DNA of 64,000 bases from Pseudomonas sp. URMO17WK12:I11 (GCF_007677725.1 NZ_VEDF01000006.1:1-64000), one strand, 5' to 3'. Shown: positions 44,348 through 55,315, numbered from the stretch's first letter. Made by a program: numbers and translations. The notes: generated from the letters alone by a model not told the origin.

Positions 44348-46179
44348 AGCCGACCCATCGCCTGGCGCGCAGCCTCCTGCTCGCCTGCCTGAGCCTGCCG
44401 GCGCTGGTTGCACTGGCCGCGCCGCAACATGCGCTGACGCTGTACGACGAGCCGCCGAAGTACCCGGCGAACTTCAAGCATTTCGACTACGTCAACCCTG
44501 ATGCGCCGAAAGGCGGCACGTTCCGCCAGTCCAGCTTCGGCGGCTTCGACAGCCTCAACCCGTTCATCAACAAAGGCGTGGCCGCAGACAATATCAGCAG
44601 CATCTACGACACCTTGATGCGCCAGAGCCTGGATGAGCCGTTCACCGAATACGGCCTGGTCGCCGGCCAGATCGAAAAGGCCCCGGACAACAGCTGGGTG
44701 CGCTTCTACCTGCGCCCTGAGGCACGCTTTCACGACGGCCATCCCATGCGCGCCGAGGACGTGGTGTTCACCTTCAATGCCCTGATGAAGGATGGCGCAC
44801 CGTTGTACCGCCAGTACTACGCCGATGTCGCCGAAGTGGTGGCCGAAGATCCGCTCAAGGTGCTGTTCACGTTCAAGCACACCAACAACCGGGAACTCCC
44901 GTTGATCCTCGGCCAGCTTCCGGTACTGCCCAAGCATTGGTACCAGAACCGCGAATTCACCCGCGGCAGCCTCGAGCCGCCGCTGGGCAGCGGCCCGTAC
45001 CGGGTCGCCGAGGTCAAGCCAGGGCGCTCGATCCGCTACGAGCGGGTCAAGGATTACTGGGCCAAGGACCTGCCGATCAACCGCGGTTCCTACAACTTCG
45101 ACGCCATGACCTTCGATGTCTATCGCGACAACAACGTGGCATTGGAGGCGCTCAAGGCTGGCGCATTCGACTACGAGCTGGAAATGAGCGCAAAGAACTG
45201 GGCCACCGCCTACGATGTGCCCGCCGTACGCGACGGCCGCCTGATCAAGGAAGAGATTCCCAACGGCAACCCGGTCGGCATGCAGGGCTTCATTTTCAAC
45301 CTGCGCAAGCCGGTATTCCAGGACGTGCGAGTGCGCAAGGCGATCAGCCTGCTGTTCGATTTCGAATGGACCAACAAACAGTTGTTCAACGGCGCCTACA
45401 TCCGCACCGACAGCTACTTCGAAAACTCCGAGATGGCCGCTAGCGGCCTGCCGTCGGCGGCTGAGCTGAAGATCCTCGAGCCTTTGCGCGGCAAGGTCCC
45501 GGATGCGGTGTTCGAGCAGGCCTTCGCCAACCCGGTGAGCGACGGCAGCGGCATGATCCGCGAACATCAGCGCGAGGCGTACAAGCTGTTGCAGGAAGCG
45601 GGTTGGAAGATCGTCGACGACAAGATGGTCGACAAGGACGGCAAGCCCGTCAGCATCGAGTTTCTCCTCGCGCAAACCCAGTTCGAGCGCGTGTTGCTGC
45701 CATTCAAGCGCAACCTGGCGGACCTGGGCATCGGTTTCGAGATTCGCCGCGTGGATGTGTCGCAGTACATCAACCGCCTGCGTTCGCGAGACTTCGACAT
45801 GATCGTCGGGGGTTATCCGCAATCCAATTCGCCAGGCAACGAGCAACGTGAATTCTGGTCCAGCGCCGCTGCGGACAACCCCGGCAGCCGCAACTTCATT
45901 GGCCTGCGCGACCCGGCCATCGATCAGTTGGTGGAACAGTTGATCAACGCCGACTCGCGCCAGAGCCTGATCGAGCACTGCCGAGCGCTCGACCGTGTCC
46001 TGCAATGGGGCTACTACGTGGTACCCAACTGGCACATCAAGACCAACCGCGTGGCGTACTGGAACCACATCGGCCATCCCAAGGTGTCGCCCAAGTATGA
46101 CGTTGGCATCGACACCTGGTGGATCAAGCCCAACGTGCAGCCGGCGGTGAACGCAGCACCTGTGGAAGAGGCTAACTGA
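44344..46179 (+). CDS. Peptide ABC transporter substrate-binding protein (YejA-like), second copy
   Basis: The 611-residue paralogue of the preceding protein has a signal peptide ending near [37 protein letters not shown] and [11 protein letters not shown]. The two are colinear over their whole length, so this is a tandem duplication with divergence, perhaps widening the range of peptides. It is followed after one base by the first permease gene. Confidence 0.92.
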   Translation: MKPTHRLARSLLLACLSLPALVALAAPQHALTLYDEPPKYPANFKHFDYVNPDAPKGGTFRQSSFGGFDSLNPFINKGVAADNISSIYDTLMRQSLDEPFTEYGLVAGQIEKAPDNSWVRFYLRPEARFHDGHPMRAEDVVFTFNALMKDGAPLYRQYYADVAEVVAEDPLKVLFTFKHTNNRELPLILGQLPVLPKHWYQNREFTRGSLEPPLGSGPYRVAEVKPGRSIRYERVKDYWAKDLPINRGSYNFDAMTFDVYRDNNVALEALKAGAFDYELEMSAKNWATAYDVPAVRDGRLIKEEIPNGNPVGMQGFIFNLRKPVFQDVRVRKAISLLFDFEWTNKQLFNGAYIRTDSYFENSEMAASGLPSAAELKILEPLRGKVPDAVFEQAFANPVSDGSGMIREHQREAYKLLQEAGWKIVDDKMVDKDGKPVSIEFLLAQTQFERVLLPFKRNLADLGIGFEIRRVDVSQYINRLRSRDFDMIVGGYPQSNSPGNEQREFWSSAAADNPGSRNFIGLRDPAIDQLVEQLINADSRQSLIEHCRALDRVLQWGYYVVPNWHIKTNRVAYWNHIGHPKVSPKYDVGIDTWWIKPNVQPAVNAAPVEEAN

Positions 46180-46180
46180 C

Positions 46181-47254
46181 ATGCTCGCCTATATCCTGCG
46201 GCGCCTGCTGCTGATCATCCCGACCCTGTTCGGCATCCTGGTCATCAACTTCATCATCGTCCAGGCGGCCCCAGGCGGGCCGGTGGAACAGATGATCGCC
46301 AAACTCGAAGGCTTCGAGGGGGCCACCAGCCGTATCGCCGGGGGCGGCGCCGAAGTGTCCGTGGCCGGTTCCAACTACCGCGGCGCGCAAGGCCTGGATC
46401 CGGCGCTGATTGCTGAAATCGAGCGCATGTATGGCTTCGACAAGTCTGCACCGGAGCGCCTGTGGTTGATGATCAAGAACTATGCGCAACTCGATTTCGG
46501 CACCAGCTTCTTCCGCGACGCCAAGGTCATCGACCTGATCGCCGAAAAGCTGCCTGTGTCGATCTCCCTGGGGTTATGGAGCACGTTGATCATGTACCTG
46601 GTGTCGATCCCGCTGGGCATCGCCAAGGCGGTGCGCCATGGTAGCCATTTCGATGTCTGGACCAGCTCGGCGATCATCGTCGGCTACGCGATACCGGCCT
46701 TTCTGTTCGCCATCCTGCTGATCGTGCTGTTTGCCGGCGGCAGCTATTTCGACTGGTTCCCCTTGCGCGGGCTGACCTCCAACAATTTCGACGAGCTGTC
46801 CACCACCGGCAAGGTGCTCGATTATTTCTGGCACCTGGTGCTGCCGATCACCGCGCTGGTGATCGGCAACTTCGCCACCATGACCCTGCTGACCAAGAAC
46901 AGCTTCCTCGACGAAATCGGCAAGCAGTATGTGGTCACCGCCAAGGCCAAGGGCCTGAGCCGCTCGCGCGTGTTGTACGGCCATGTGTTCCGCAATGCCA
47001 TGCTGCTGGTGATCGCGGGCTTCCCCTCGGCGTTCATCGGCATCTTCTTCACCGGCTCGCTGTTGATCGAGGTGATCTTCAGCCTCGATGGCCTGGGCCT
47101 GATGAGTTTCGAGGCGGCCATCAACCGCGACTACCCGGTGGTCTTCGGCACCCTGTTCATCTTCACCCTACTCGGCCTGGTGGTGAAATTGATCGGTGAC
47201 CTGACCTACACCCTGGTCGATCCACGCATCGACTTCGCCAGCCGGGAGCACTGA
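46181..47254 (+). CDS. yejB: ABC transporter permease (YejB-like)
   Basis: The 357-residue inner-membrane protein has an N-terminal helix ([19 protein letters not shown]), a long periplasmic loop and five more helices. The EAA loop ([22 protein letters not shown]) that docks onto the ATPase is clear. It pairs with YejE to form the channel for oligopeptides. One base separates it from each neighbour. Confidence 0.94.
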   Translation: MLAYILRRLLLIIPTLFGILVINFIIVQAAPGGPVEQMIAKLEGFEGATSRIAGGGAEVSVAGSNYRGAQGLDPALIAEIERMYGFDKSAPERLWLMIKNYAQLDFGTSFFRDAKVIDLIAEKLPVSISLGLWSTLIMYLVSIPLGIAKAVRHGSHFDVWTSSAIIVGYAIPAFLFAILLIVLFAGGSYFDWFPLRGLTSNNFDELSTTGKVLDYFWHLVLPITALVIGNFATMTLLTKNSFLDEIGKQYVVTAKAKGLSRSRVLYGHVFRNAMLLVIAGFPSAFIGIFFTGSLLIEVIFSLDGLGLMSFEAAINRDYPVVFGTLFIFTLLGLVVKLIGDLTYTLVDPRIDFASREH

Positions 47255-47255
47255 C

Positions 47256-48275
47256 ATGGCCCTGTCCCCTCTCAACCGTCGCCGCTTCGAGCGCTTCAAG
47301 GCCAATCGCCGCGGCTGGTGGTCGTTGTGGCTGTTCCTGATTTTGTTCGGCCTGAGCCTGGGCGCCGAACTGATCGCCAACGACAAGCCGATTGCCGTGC
47401 GCTACGACGGCTCGTGGTATTTCCCGGCGTTCAAACGCTACCCGGAAACCACTTTTGGCGGCGAGTTTCCCCTCGAAGCCAACTACAAAAGCCCATACAT
47501 CCGCGATCTGCTGGACAAAAAGGACAGCCTGGTGCTGTGGGCGCCCATCCCGTTCAGCTACCAGAGCATCAACTACGACCTGCGCGTGCCCGCCCCGGCG
47601 CCCCCGTCGGCGGACAACTGGCTGGGCACCGACGATCAGGGCCGGGATGTCCTGGCGCGGGTTATCTACGGCTTCCGCGTGTCGGTGTTGTTCGCCCTGA
47701 CCTTGACCGTGCTCAGTTCGATCATCGGCGTGATCGCCGGCGCCCTGCAGGGCTTCTACGGCGGCTGGGTGGACCTGGCCGGCCAGCGCTTCCTGGAGAT
47801 CTGGTCGGGGCTGCCGGTGCTGTACCTGCTGATCATCCTGGCCAGCTTCGTGCAGCCGAATTTCTGGTGGCTGCTGGGCATCATGCTGCTGTTCTCGTGG
47901 ATGAGCCTGGTGGATGTGGTACGCGCCGAGTTCCTGCGCGGGCGCAACCTTGAATACGTGCGCGCCGCGCGCGCGTTGGGTATGCGCAATGCCGCGATCA
48001 TGTACCGGCACATTCTGCCCAACGCGATGATCTCGACCATGACCTTCATGCCGTTCATCCTGACCGGCGCCATCGGCACCCTTACCGCGCTGGACTTCCT
48101 CGGCTTCGGGCTGCCGCCCGGCGCGCCTTCGCTTGGCGAGTTGGTGGCCCAGGGCAAGTCCAACCTGCAGGCACCGTGGCTGGGCATCAGCGCCTTCGCC
48201 GTGCTGGCGATCATGCTCAGCCTGCTGGTGTTCATCGGTGAATCCGCCCGCGATGCCTTCGACCCGAGGAAGTGA
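47256..48275 (+). CDS. yejE: ABC transporter permease (YejE-like)
   Basis: The 339-residue permease has an N-terminal helix, a large periplasmic region with the family motif NWLGTDDQGRDVLARVIYG, and the EAA loop (YVRAARALGMRNAAIMYRHI). It is the partner of YejB. Its long loop before LGTDDQ (about 45-115) is typical of the YejE/OppC group. Confidence 0.94.
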   Translation: MALSPLNRRRFERFKANRRGWWSLWLFLILFGLSLGAELIANDKPIAVRYDGSWYFPAFKRYPETTFGGEFPLEANYKSPYIRDLLDKKDSLVLWAPIPFSYQSINYDLRVPAPAPPSADNWLGTDDQGRDVLARVIYGFRVSVLFALTLTVLSSIIGVIAGALQGFYGGWVDLAGQRFLEIWSGLPVLYLLIILASFVQPNFWWLLGIMLLFSWMSLVDVVRAEFLRGRNLEYVRAARALGMRNAAIMYRHILPNAMISTMTFMPFILTGAIGTLTALDFLGFGLPPGAPSLGELVAQGKSNLQAPWLGISAFAVLAIMLSLLVFIGESARDAFDPRK

Positions 48276-48276
48276 A

Positions 48277-49884
48277 ATGACGCAACAGAACCTGATCGAA
48301 GTACGCGACCTGGCCGTGGAGTTCGTCACGGGCGAGCAGGTCAACCGGGTGGTCGATGGCATCAGCTTCGATATCCGCAAGGGCGAGACCTTGGCCCTGG
48401 TCGGCGAAAGCGGCTCGGGCAAATCGGTCACGGCTCACTCGATTCTGCGCCTGCTGCCCTACCCGCTGGCCCATCACCCCAGCGGCACCATCGTCTACCA
48501 GGGCAAGGACCTGTTGCAGCAGACCGAGAAGAGCCTGCAGCGCATTCGCGGTGATCGCATCGCGATGATCTTCCAGGAGCCGATGACCTCGCTGAACCCG
48601 CTGCACAGCATCGAAAAACAGATCAACGAGATTCTTCTGCTGCACAAGGGACTCACTGGCAAACAGGCCACCGCGCGCACGCTTGAGCTGCTGGAGCTGG
48701 TTGGTATTCCCCAGCCGCACAAGCGCCTGAAGGCCCTGCCGCATGAGCTTTCCGGTGGTCAGCGGCAGCGCGTGATGATCGCCATGGCGCTGGCCAATGA
48801 GCCCGAGCTGCTGATCGCCGATGAGCCCACCACGGCGCTGGATGTCACCGTGCAGCTGAAGATCCTCGATCTGCTCAAGTCGTTGCAGGCACGCCTGGGC
48901 ATGGCCCTGTTGCTGATCAGCCACGACCTCAACCTGGTGCGCCGCATCGCTCACCGGGTGTGCGTGATGCAGCGTGGGCAGATCGTCGAGCAAGCCGACT
49001 GCGCGACCTTGTTCGGCGCACCGCAACACCCCTACACGCAGATGCTGATCAATGCCGAGCCCACCGGGCTGCCGGCGCATAACCCAGTGGGGGCGCCGCT
49101 GCTCGAGGTCGACGACCTCAAGGTGTGGTTTCCGATCAAAAAAGGCCTGCTGCGCAAGACGGTCGACCACGTCAAGGCCGTGGACGGCATCAACTTCAGC
49201 CTGCCCCAGGGCCAGACCCTCGGCATCGTCGGCGAGTCCGGCTCGGGCAAGTCGACCTTGGGCCTGGCCATCCTGCGGCTGATTGCCAGCCAGGGCGGCA
49301 TCCGCTTCCATGGCCAGTCCCTGCAACACCTCAACCAGCAGCAAGTGCGCCCCCTGCGCCGAGAGATGCAGGTGGTATTCCAGGACCCCTTCGGCAGCCT
49401 CAGCCCGCGCATGTGCGTGGCGGACATCGTCGGCGAGGGCCTGCGCATTCACAAGATCGGCACGCCTGAAGAACAGGAGGCGGCGATCATCGCTGCCCTC
49501 GAAGAGGTTGGCCTGGACCCGGCCACTCGCCATCGTTACCCCCATGAATTCTCCGGAGGTCAGCGCCAGCGCATCGCCATCGCCCGGGCGCTGGTGCTCA
49601 AGCCCGCCTTGATCCTGCTGGATGAGCCAACCTCGGCACTGGACCGCACGGTCCAGCGCCAGGTGGTCGAATTGCTGCGCAACCTTCAGCACAAGTACAA
49701 CCTGACCTACCTGTTCATCAGCCACGACCTGGCAGTGGTCAAGGCGCTGAGCCATCAACTGATGGTGATCAAGCAGGGCCAGGTGGTGGAGCAAGGCGAC
49801 GCGCAGCAAATCTTCCGTGCTCCGCAGGATGCGTATACCCGGCAGTTGCTCGAGGCGGCGTTCTTGCAGGTCGAGGGTAGCTAG
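48277..49884 (+). CDS. yejF: ABC transporter ATP-binding protein with two nucleotide-binding domains (YejF-like)
   Basis: The 535-residue protein holds two complete ATPase domains. Each has Walker A GESGSGKS (near residues 43 and 314), signature LSGGQRQR or FSGGQRQR, and Walker B ([16 protein letters not shown]). It powers the YejBE channel. The ATG at 48277 lies one base after the permease stop. It ends the five-gene importer operon. Confidence 0.95.
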   Translation: MTQQNLIEVRDLAVEFVTGEQVNRVVDGISFDIRKGETLALVGESGSGKSVTAHSILRLLPYPLAHHPSGTIVYQGKDLLQQTEKSLQRIRGDRIAMIFQEPMTSLNPLHSIEKQINEILLLHKGLTGKQATARTLELLELVGIPQPHKRLKALPHELSGGQRQRVMIAMALANEPELLIADEPTTALDVTVQLKILDLLKSLQARLGMALLLISHDLNLVRRIAHRVCVMQRGQIVEQADCATLFGAPQHPYTQMLINAEPTGLPAHNPVGAPLLEVDDLKVWFPIKKGLLRKTVDHVKAVDGINFSLPQGQTLGIVGESGSGKSTLGLAILRLIASQGGIRFHGQSLQHLNQQQVRPLRREMQVVFQDPFGSLSPRMCVADIVGEGLRIHKIGTPEEQEAAIIAALEEVGLDPATRHRYPHEFSGGQRQRIAIARALVLKPALILLDEPTSALDRTVQRQVVELLRNLQHKYNLTYLFISHDLAVVKALSHQLMVIKQGQVVEQGDAQQIFRAPQDAYTRQLLEAAFLQVEGS

Positions 49885-49943
49885 CCAACGCGCCACCCTG
49901 CCAATGACTGATGGCGCGGCGTGAACCGATGGCTCCCGATACG

Positions 49944-52148
49944 CTAGAAATCAATGGTGCCAGAGAACTTCACCAGACGAGGATCGCCCTGGGTCAGGTA
50001 GCCGCCATTGGCTGAAGCCCAGTAGTTCTTGTCGGTCAGGTTCTCGACGTTGACCCGCAGGGTCAGGTCTTTTTCGGCGACCTTGAGCGTGTAGCGGGCG
50101 CCGGCATCGAAGCGGTTCCAGGTCGGCAGGCTGACGTTGTTCGCCGCATCGACGAATTGCCCGCCAGTGCGCAGCATGCGGGCGTTGAGCGCAAGGCCAG
50201 GCACGCCGGGTACATCCCAGTCGACGCTGGCATTGAGCTGAAAGGTCGGCACACCGATCGCATGATTGCCGTCATTGCTCCCGTTAGCGGTGTTCTTCTG
50301 CTGCGAACTCATGCGCGTGCCGCCGGCCATCAGGCGCAAGCCTTCGACAGGCTCGCCGAACAGGCTCAGTTCCACGCCTTTGTTCACCTGCTCGCCATCG
50401 CGGATGTAGGTGACGCCGTCAGTGTAGCCATCCGATGGCTTCTCGATCCGGAACACTGCCAGGTTGGCACCGTAGGTCTGTTTGTCGAACTTGATGCCAG
50501 CCTCGAGCTGCTTGGTGCGCCCCGGTGGGAACATCTGCCCGGCATTGACCACGTTGGCCGGCGCGGTGGGGCCTTGGGCCAGGCCTTCGATACGGTTGGC
50601 ATACAACGAGATGCTGTCGGTGGCCTTGAACACGATGCCGTACACCGGCGTGGTGATCGACTCGCTGTAGGGCTCGCCATTGCGGCTGCCGTCCTTGGAC
50701 GGGTTGCTCGGCGTGGCCGGAGTGGTGCCGTCGTAGAAGTAGTTCTCCACCCGCAACTGCTGTCGGCGCAGGCCGTAGGTCAGCAGCAGACGGTCATCGA
50801 AAACGCCGATCGTGTCGGAAATCGCCAGGCTGCGGCTGCGGGTCTTGCCGGTGACGCCCGGGTCGCCCATGTCGCCGCCGGTGATGCTGACGTCAGTCGG
50901 CCGCGGTAATTTGCCCGGGTTGTAGATATTGCTGTTGCCTGGGGTGGAGCGGTAGAAGACGTAGGCGTTGCTCTGCTCCGCCCACAAGGTGCTGGCGCCC
51001 AGCGCAATCTGGTGGCTGAACGGGCCGGTCTGCAGCCGGCCATTGAGCCCGGCGGTGAAGCTGGTATTGTCCTCACCGTGGACGATATCCGAGCCGCCGA
51101 GGGTGGCCCTGCCACTGTTGCCGACCAGCACTGGCGTGCCGTAGGTGCCGTGCTCGCGGGTATGGCGGGCGCCACCGGCCAGGTAGGCGGTCCAACTGTC
51201 GTTGAGGTCCCATTCGCCTCGCAGCATGCCGAAGGTATCTTCCGACTCGCTGTAGCTCCAGTTCTGGCCATAGTTGTGGCTGGCATCCGGCGCGGTTGGA
51301 GCCTTGGTGGTGAGGTTGGCGCCCGTGCCCAGGCGCACCGAGTTGCGCAGGTGATTGATGCGTTGCTTCTGGTAACCGATGTCACTGGATAGGCGAAAAC
51401 CATCGCCACGGTAATCCAGCCCGGCGGTGAACAGCTTGGTGCGCTGATCCTGATCGTCAATCGCCGTCTCGCCTTCACGCTGGCTGAGGTTCAGGCGCGC
51501 GCCGAAGCGGTTGTCCGCGCCGAAGCGCTGGCCGATGTCCAGGTGCTCGCCGAGGCGGCCATCGGTGCTGATGTCCTGGGTGTAGCGACGGGTCGGCTGG
51601 TCACCAGCGCGCTTGGGCTGCAGGTTGATGTTGCCACCAAGCCCGGTGCCGGTTGGGCTGACTCCGTTGAGGAACGCGTTGGGTCCTTTGAACACCTCGA
51701 CCCGCTCGACGCCATCGGTCGACATGATCTGCCGCGGCAGCAGACCGTACAGGCCATTGAAGGCAATGTCATCCCCGGCCAGGGGCAGGCCACGGATGAC
51801 GAAGACCTTGGACTGGTTGCCGAAGCCGAACGACTCGCGCACCGACGGGTCGTTGGCCAACACATCACCGATATCCTCGGCCTGCTGGTCCTCGATCACC
51901 TGCGCGGTGTAGCTGGTCATGGTGAACGGTACGTCCATGTAATCCTGGTTACCCAGCAGCCCCATCTGCCCACCCCGGGCCACCTGACCGCCTGCGAACG
52001 CTTCGGGCAGCGCGCCAGGCTGGGCCTTCAGCGCATCGGCGTTGACGTCGGTGGCTTCTAACTGGATGGGCTCGGCCGCCTGTGCCACCAGTGTGGCCGA
52101 GCAGCAGAGCGCGAGTAATGCGGGGCGCGAGGGAAAGAGGCATGACAT
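49944..52148 (-). CDS. TonB-dependent siderophore receptor
   Basis: The 734-residue outer-membrane receptor has a signal peptide ending at AQAAEP, a TonB box region (IQLEATDVNA), a plug domain (about 65-195, with VFVIRGLPL and GVERVEVFKGPNAFLNG) and a 22-strand barrel ending in terminal Phe (TIDF). There is no STN signalling domain, so it does not control an anti-sigma system. It belongs to the FhuE/FpvA/FoxA-like siderophore receptors; the ligand is unknown. I found no convincing Fur box in the divergent 179-bp region shared with the kinase-aminotransferase gene. Confidence 0.9.
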   Translation of the reverse strand: MSCLFPSRPALLALCCSATLVAQAAEPIQLEATDVNADALKAQPGALPEAFAGGQVARGGQMGLLGNQDYMDVPFTMTSYTAQVIEDQQAEDIGDVLANDPSVRESFGFGNQSKVFVIRGLPLAGDDIAFNGLYGLLPRQIMSTDGVERVEVFKGPNAFLNGVSPTGTGLGGNINLQPKRAGDQPTRRYTQDISTDGRLGEHLDIGQRFGADNRFGARLNLSQREGETAIDDQDQRTKLFTAGLDYRGDGFRLSSDIGYQKQRINHLRNSVRLGTGANLTTKAPTAPDASHNYGQNWSYSESEDTFGMLRGEWDLNDSWTAYLAGGARHTREHGTYGTPVLVGNSGRATLGGSDIVHGEDNTSFTAGLNGRLQTGPFSHQIALGASTLWAEQSNAYVFYRSTPGNSNIYNPGKLPRPTDVSITGGDMGDPGVTGKTRSRSLAISDTIGVFDDRLLLTYGLRRQQLRVENYFYDGTTPATPSNPSKDGSRNGEPYSESITTPVYGIVFKATDSISLYANRIEGLAQGPTAPANVVNAGQMFPPGRTKQLEAGIKFDKQTYGANLAVFRIEKPSDGYTDGVTYIRDGEQVNKGVELSLFGEPVEGLRLMAGGTRMSSQQKNTANGSNDGNHAIGVPTFQLNASVDWDVPGVPGLALNARMLRTGGQFVDAANNVSLPTWNRFDAGARYTLKVAEKDLTLRVNVENLTDKNYWASANGGYLTQGDPRLVKFSGTIDF

Positions 52149-52247
52149 GGTGATGACCTGGTGGCGCTGGATGGGAAAGGAAGCGTAAATGGTAACGCTT
52201 CGCATATCCAGAAAATAATTGCACCGCCCTTACTGTCAAAAAACATG

Positions 52248-52261
52248 AAGACAATCGTCTT
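52248..52261. promoter_or_regulatory. Inverted repeat in the divergent receptor/fusion-enzyme region
   Basis: AAGAC and GTCTT flank AATC, 66 bp before the fusion-enzyme start. It could be a regulator site, for example for the LysR protein encoded at 55316, but the arms are short. Confidence 0.3.
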
Positions 52262-52327
52262 TTACTATCAGCGAGTCAAAGCATAAAGTTGGCCCAACAC
52301 AAAAACACCTGCACTCAAGGTAGCGCC

Positions 52328-55255
52328 ATGTCCAGCCAGCCACAGTCCAGCTCCGCCATACTCGAGACATTGATCGAGCGCTCTGCCCTGCCCAGCCCCG
52401 CGGTCACTGCGGCGCAGGCGCGGGCGTTGTTGCAGGCCCACTATGGCATGGAGGGCGAGCTGACGGCGCTGGGTAGCCAACAGGACGTGAACCTGCGTGT
52501 CGACGCCGCATCCGGCCGTTACGTATTGAAGGCCTGCCACGCCAGCTATGCCGAAGTCGAGTTGCAGGCTCAGCATGCCGCCCTGGCTTACCTGCACCGG
52601 CAGGGCCTGCCAGTACCGGCCGTGCAAGCCGCGCGCGATGGGCAAACCCTGTTGGCCGTCGAAGTGGGTGACCAGGCGCTGCGCGTACGACTGCTGGACT
52701 TCATCGAGGGTCAACCGCTGACCCGTCTCAAGCATATGCCGGCGCAGCTCATGGCAGCGCTGGGCGAGCTGTGCGCACGGCTCGACCAAGCCTTGGCTGG
52801 CTTCGACCACCCAGGACTGACGCGTACCCTGCAGTGGGATCCGCAGCATGCCCAGACATTGATCGCGCACTTGCTATCTGTATTACCGGATGCCGGGCAG
52901 CGTACGCGCCTCGAACGGATCACCGGCGAAGCGGCCGCTGTATTGGCGCCACTGGTCGAGGCCCTGCCCAGCCAGGCCGTGCACCTGGACATCACCGACG
53001 ACAATACCGTCTGGGCACGTGACGCGCAGCGGCAGTGGCAACTGCAGGGCCTCATCGACTTCGGCGATCTGCTGCGCACCTGGCGGGTTGCCGATCTGTC
53101 GGTGACCTGCGCCGCCCTGTTGCACCACGCCGAAGGCGACCCGCTGCGCATTCTGCCGGCAGTCAGCGCCTACCAGGCGATCAACCCGCTGACCGAGGCC
53201 GAGCTGCGGGCGCTGTGGCCGCTGGTGCTCAATCGCGCTGCGGTGCTGGTATTGAGCAGCGAGCAACAACTGGCGGTCGACCCTGATAACCAGTACACCC
53301 GCGATAACATCGCCCATGAATGGGAGATCTTCGACACCGCCGCAGCCGTGCCCCTGGCCTTGATGCAGGCGGCCATCCTGCAGGCTGCCGGATTGCCCGC
53401 GGACGTCGTGTCGCTGCAGGGCTGTGCGCCGTTGCTGCCTGACCTGCGGGAACAAACGGTGACGCGTTTGGACCTGGGCGTGCTTAGCGAGCATTACCAG
53501 GCAGGCAACTGGGAGCAGCCAGGGTGTGACCAGCGACTGCTGTCGGCACAGCCGGCACCAGCGTGCACCCTGCATGGCGAGTACCGGCTGTCGCAAACCC
53601 ACATCGACCGCGCCGATGAACCTGCGACCTGCGCGCTGGCGGTTGAACTGCTGTTACCGGCCGGTAGCCGTGTGCAAGCACCGCAGGCTGGCGCCTGGCA
53701 GTGTCACGCCGATGGGCGAGGCTGCCTGCGTACAGCGGACTGGACGTTGTGGCTGCATGGGCTTGAGCAATCGCCGGCAGACGGCCTGCATCTCGACAAA
53801 GGGCAGCCCTTGGGTACCAGTGGCGCTTACCTGACCGTCCAGCTGTGCCTGGACCCGGCGATCTGCCCGCCGCGATTCGCCCAACCGTCCCATGCCAAGG
53901 CCTGGCTGGCCATCTGCCCGTCGCCGGCTGCATTGCTGGGGTTCGATTGCGATGCCGCGCCCCTGCCCGACGCACAGGCGCTGCTGGCCCGCCGTGATGC
54001 CAGCTTCGCCCGTTCGCAAAAGCACTACTACGCCCAACCGCCGCAGATCGAACGTGGCTGGCGCAATTACCTGATCGACCTGCAGGGTCGTTCGTACCTG
54101 GACATGCTCAACAACGTCGCGGTGCTCGGCCACGGCCACCCGCGCATGGTGGCCGAGTCAGCGCGGCAATGGTCGCTGCTCAACACCAACTCGCGCTTCC
54201 ATTATGCAGCCGTCACCGAGTTCTCCGAGCGCCTGCTGGCGCTGGCACCGCCAGGCTTCGATCGGGTGTTCATGGTAAACAGCGGCACCGAAGCCGGCGA
54301 TTTGGCGATCCGCCTGGCATGGGCCTACAGCGGCGGGCGTGACCTGCTCAGCGTGCTGGAGGCCTACCACGGCTGGTCGGTGGCCACCGATGCCATTTCC
54401 ACCTCCATCGCCGACAATCCACAAGCGCTGCAAACCCGCCCGGACTGGGTACATCCGGTCGAGGCGCCGAACACTTTCCGTGGCCGCTTCCGCGGCGCGG
54501 ACACGGCTGCCGAGTATCTGGCCGATGTCGACGCCAAGCTGGCCAGGATCGATGCCAGTGGCCGCCAGTTGGCAGGTTTCATGTGCGAGCCGGTGTACGG
54601 CAATGCCGGTGGTATCGCGTTGCCGGCGGGTTACCTGCAGCAGGCCTACGCCAGGGTCCGCGCACGCGGTGGCGTGTGCATCGCCGACGAGGTGCAGGTC
54701 GGTTACGGACGCCTGGGCGAATATTTCTGGGGCTTCGAGGAGCAAGGCGTGGTGCCGGACATCATCACCATGGCCAAGGGCATGGGCAATGGCCAGCCAT
54801 TGGGCGTGGTCATCACTCGCCGTGAGATCGCCGAGGCGTTGGAGGCCGAGGGCTATTTCTTCTCTTCAGCCGGTGGCAGCCCGGTCAGTTGCCGTATCGG
54901 CATCGCGGTCCTCGACGTCATGCAGGAGGAAGGCCTATGGCACAACGCCCGCGAAACGGGGCGTTACTTCAAGGCGCGCTTGCAGGCGCTGGTGGATAAA
55001 TACCCCCTGGCCGGCGCAGCCCATGGCTCGGGCTTCTACCTAGGGCTGGAGCTGGTCCGTGACCGCCAGACCCTGGAACCGGCCACGGAAGAAACCATGC
55101 TGCTGTGCGAGCGGCTGCGCGAACTGGGCATCTTCATGCAGCCCACCGGCGACCACCTGAACATCCTCAAGATCAAGCCGCCAATGTGCACCACCCGAAC
55201 CAGCGTCGACTACTTCGTCGACTGCATCGAGCAGGTCCTGGCCGAAGGCCTTTAG
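52328..55255 (+). CDS. Fusion of APH-type kinase, degenerate M23-like segment and class III PLP aminotransferase/phospho-lyase
   Basis: The 975-residue cytosolic protein starts with an aminoglycoside/hydroxylysine-kinase-like APH domain (about 20-330) with HLDITDDN (H219, D221) and IDFGD (D244). A middle part (about 390-540) resembles the M23 peptidase/biotinyl fold but lacks its metal ligands. The C-terminal class III aminotransferase domain (about 560-975) has the PLP lysine K817 in TMAKGMGNGQP and the VNSGTEAGDLA motif. In animals a related kinase (hydroxylysine kinase) and related PLP phospho-lyases act in sequence, so I infer phosphorylation of a hydroxy-amine or hydroxy-amino acid followed by elimination or transamination. 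Neighbouring LysR probably regulates it. Confidence 0.85.
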   Translation: MSSQPQSSSAILETLIERSALPSPAVTAAQARALLQAHYGMEGELTALGSQQDVNLRVDAASGRYVLKACHASYAEVELQAQHAALAYLHRQGLPVPAVQAARDGQTLLAVEVGDQALRVRLLDFIEGQPLTRLKHMPAQLMAALGELCARLDQALAGFDHPGLTRTLQWDPQHAQTLIAHLLSVLPDAGQRTRLERITGEAAAVLAPLVEALPSQAVHLDITDDNTVWARDAQRQWQLQGLIDFGDLLRTWRVADLSVTCAALLHHAEGDPLRILPAVSAYQAINPLTEAELRALWPLVLNRAAVLVLSSEQQLAVDPDNQYTRDNIAHEWEIFDTAAAVPLALMQAAILQAAGLPADVVSLQGCAPLLPDLREQTVTRLDLGVLSEHYQAGNWEQPGCDQRLLSAQPAPACTLHGEYRLSQTHIDRADEPATCALAVELLLPAGSRVQAPQAGAWQCHADGRGCLRTADWTLWLHGLEQSPADGLHLDKGQPLGTSGAYLTVQLCLDPAICPPRFAQPSHAKAWLAICPSPAALLGFDCDAAPLPDAQALLARRDASFARSQKHYYAQPPQIERGWRNYLIDLQGRSYLDMLNNVAVLGHGHPRMVAESARQWSLLNTNSRFHYAAVTEFSERLLALAPPGFDRVFMVNSGTEAGDLAIRLAWAYSGGRDLLSVLEAYHGWSVATDAISTSIADNPQALQTRPDWVHPVEAPNTFRGRFRGADTAAEYLADVDAKLARIDASGRQLAGFMCEPVYGNAGGIALPAGYLQQAYARVRARGGVCIADEVQVGYGRLGEYFWGFEEQGVVPDIITMAKGMGNGQPLGVVITRREIAEALEAEGYFFSSAGGSPVSCRIGIAVLDVMQEEGLWHNARETGRYFKARLQALVDKYPLAGAAHGSGFYLGLELVRDRQTLEPATEETMLLCERLRELGIFMQPTGDHLNILKIKPPMCTTRTSVDYFVDCIEQVLAEGL

Positions 55256-55315
55256 GGCTGTGATACGGGCCGCCGAGTGTTCATACTTTGCGACCCGATC
55301 GACAGGTAGGCGGCT

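Noticed and set aside
44293..46182. 629-codon minus-strand frame opposite the second binding-protein gene
   Set aside because: It mirrors the plus-strand codons exactly and has shadow composition (Val/Leu/Gln/His), with no start signal.
48232..49896. 554-codon minus-strand frame opposite yejF
   Set aside because: Same reason: the plus strand encodes two complete ATPase domains, and the antisense frame has no recognisable features.
52149..52260. Possible Fur box upstream of the TonB-dependent receptor
   Set aside because: The best candidate (GAAAATAATTGC region near 52210) matches too few positions of the 19-bp consensus to call.
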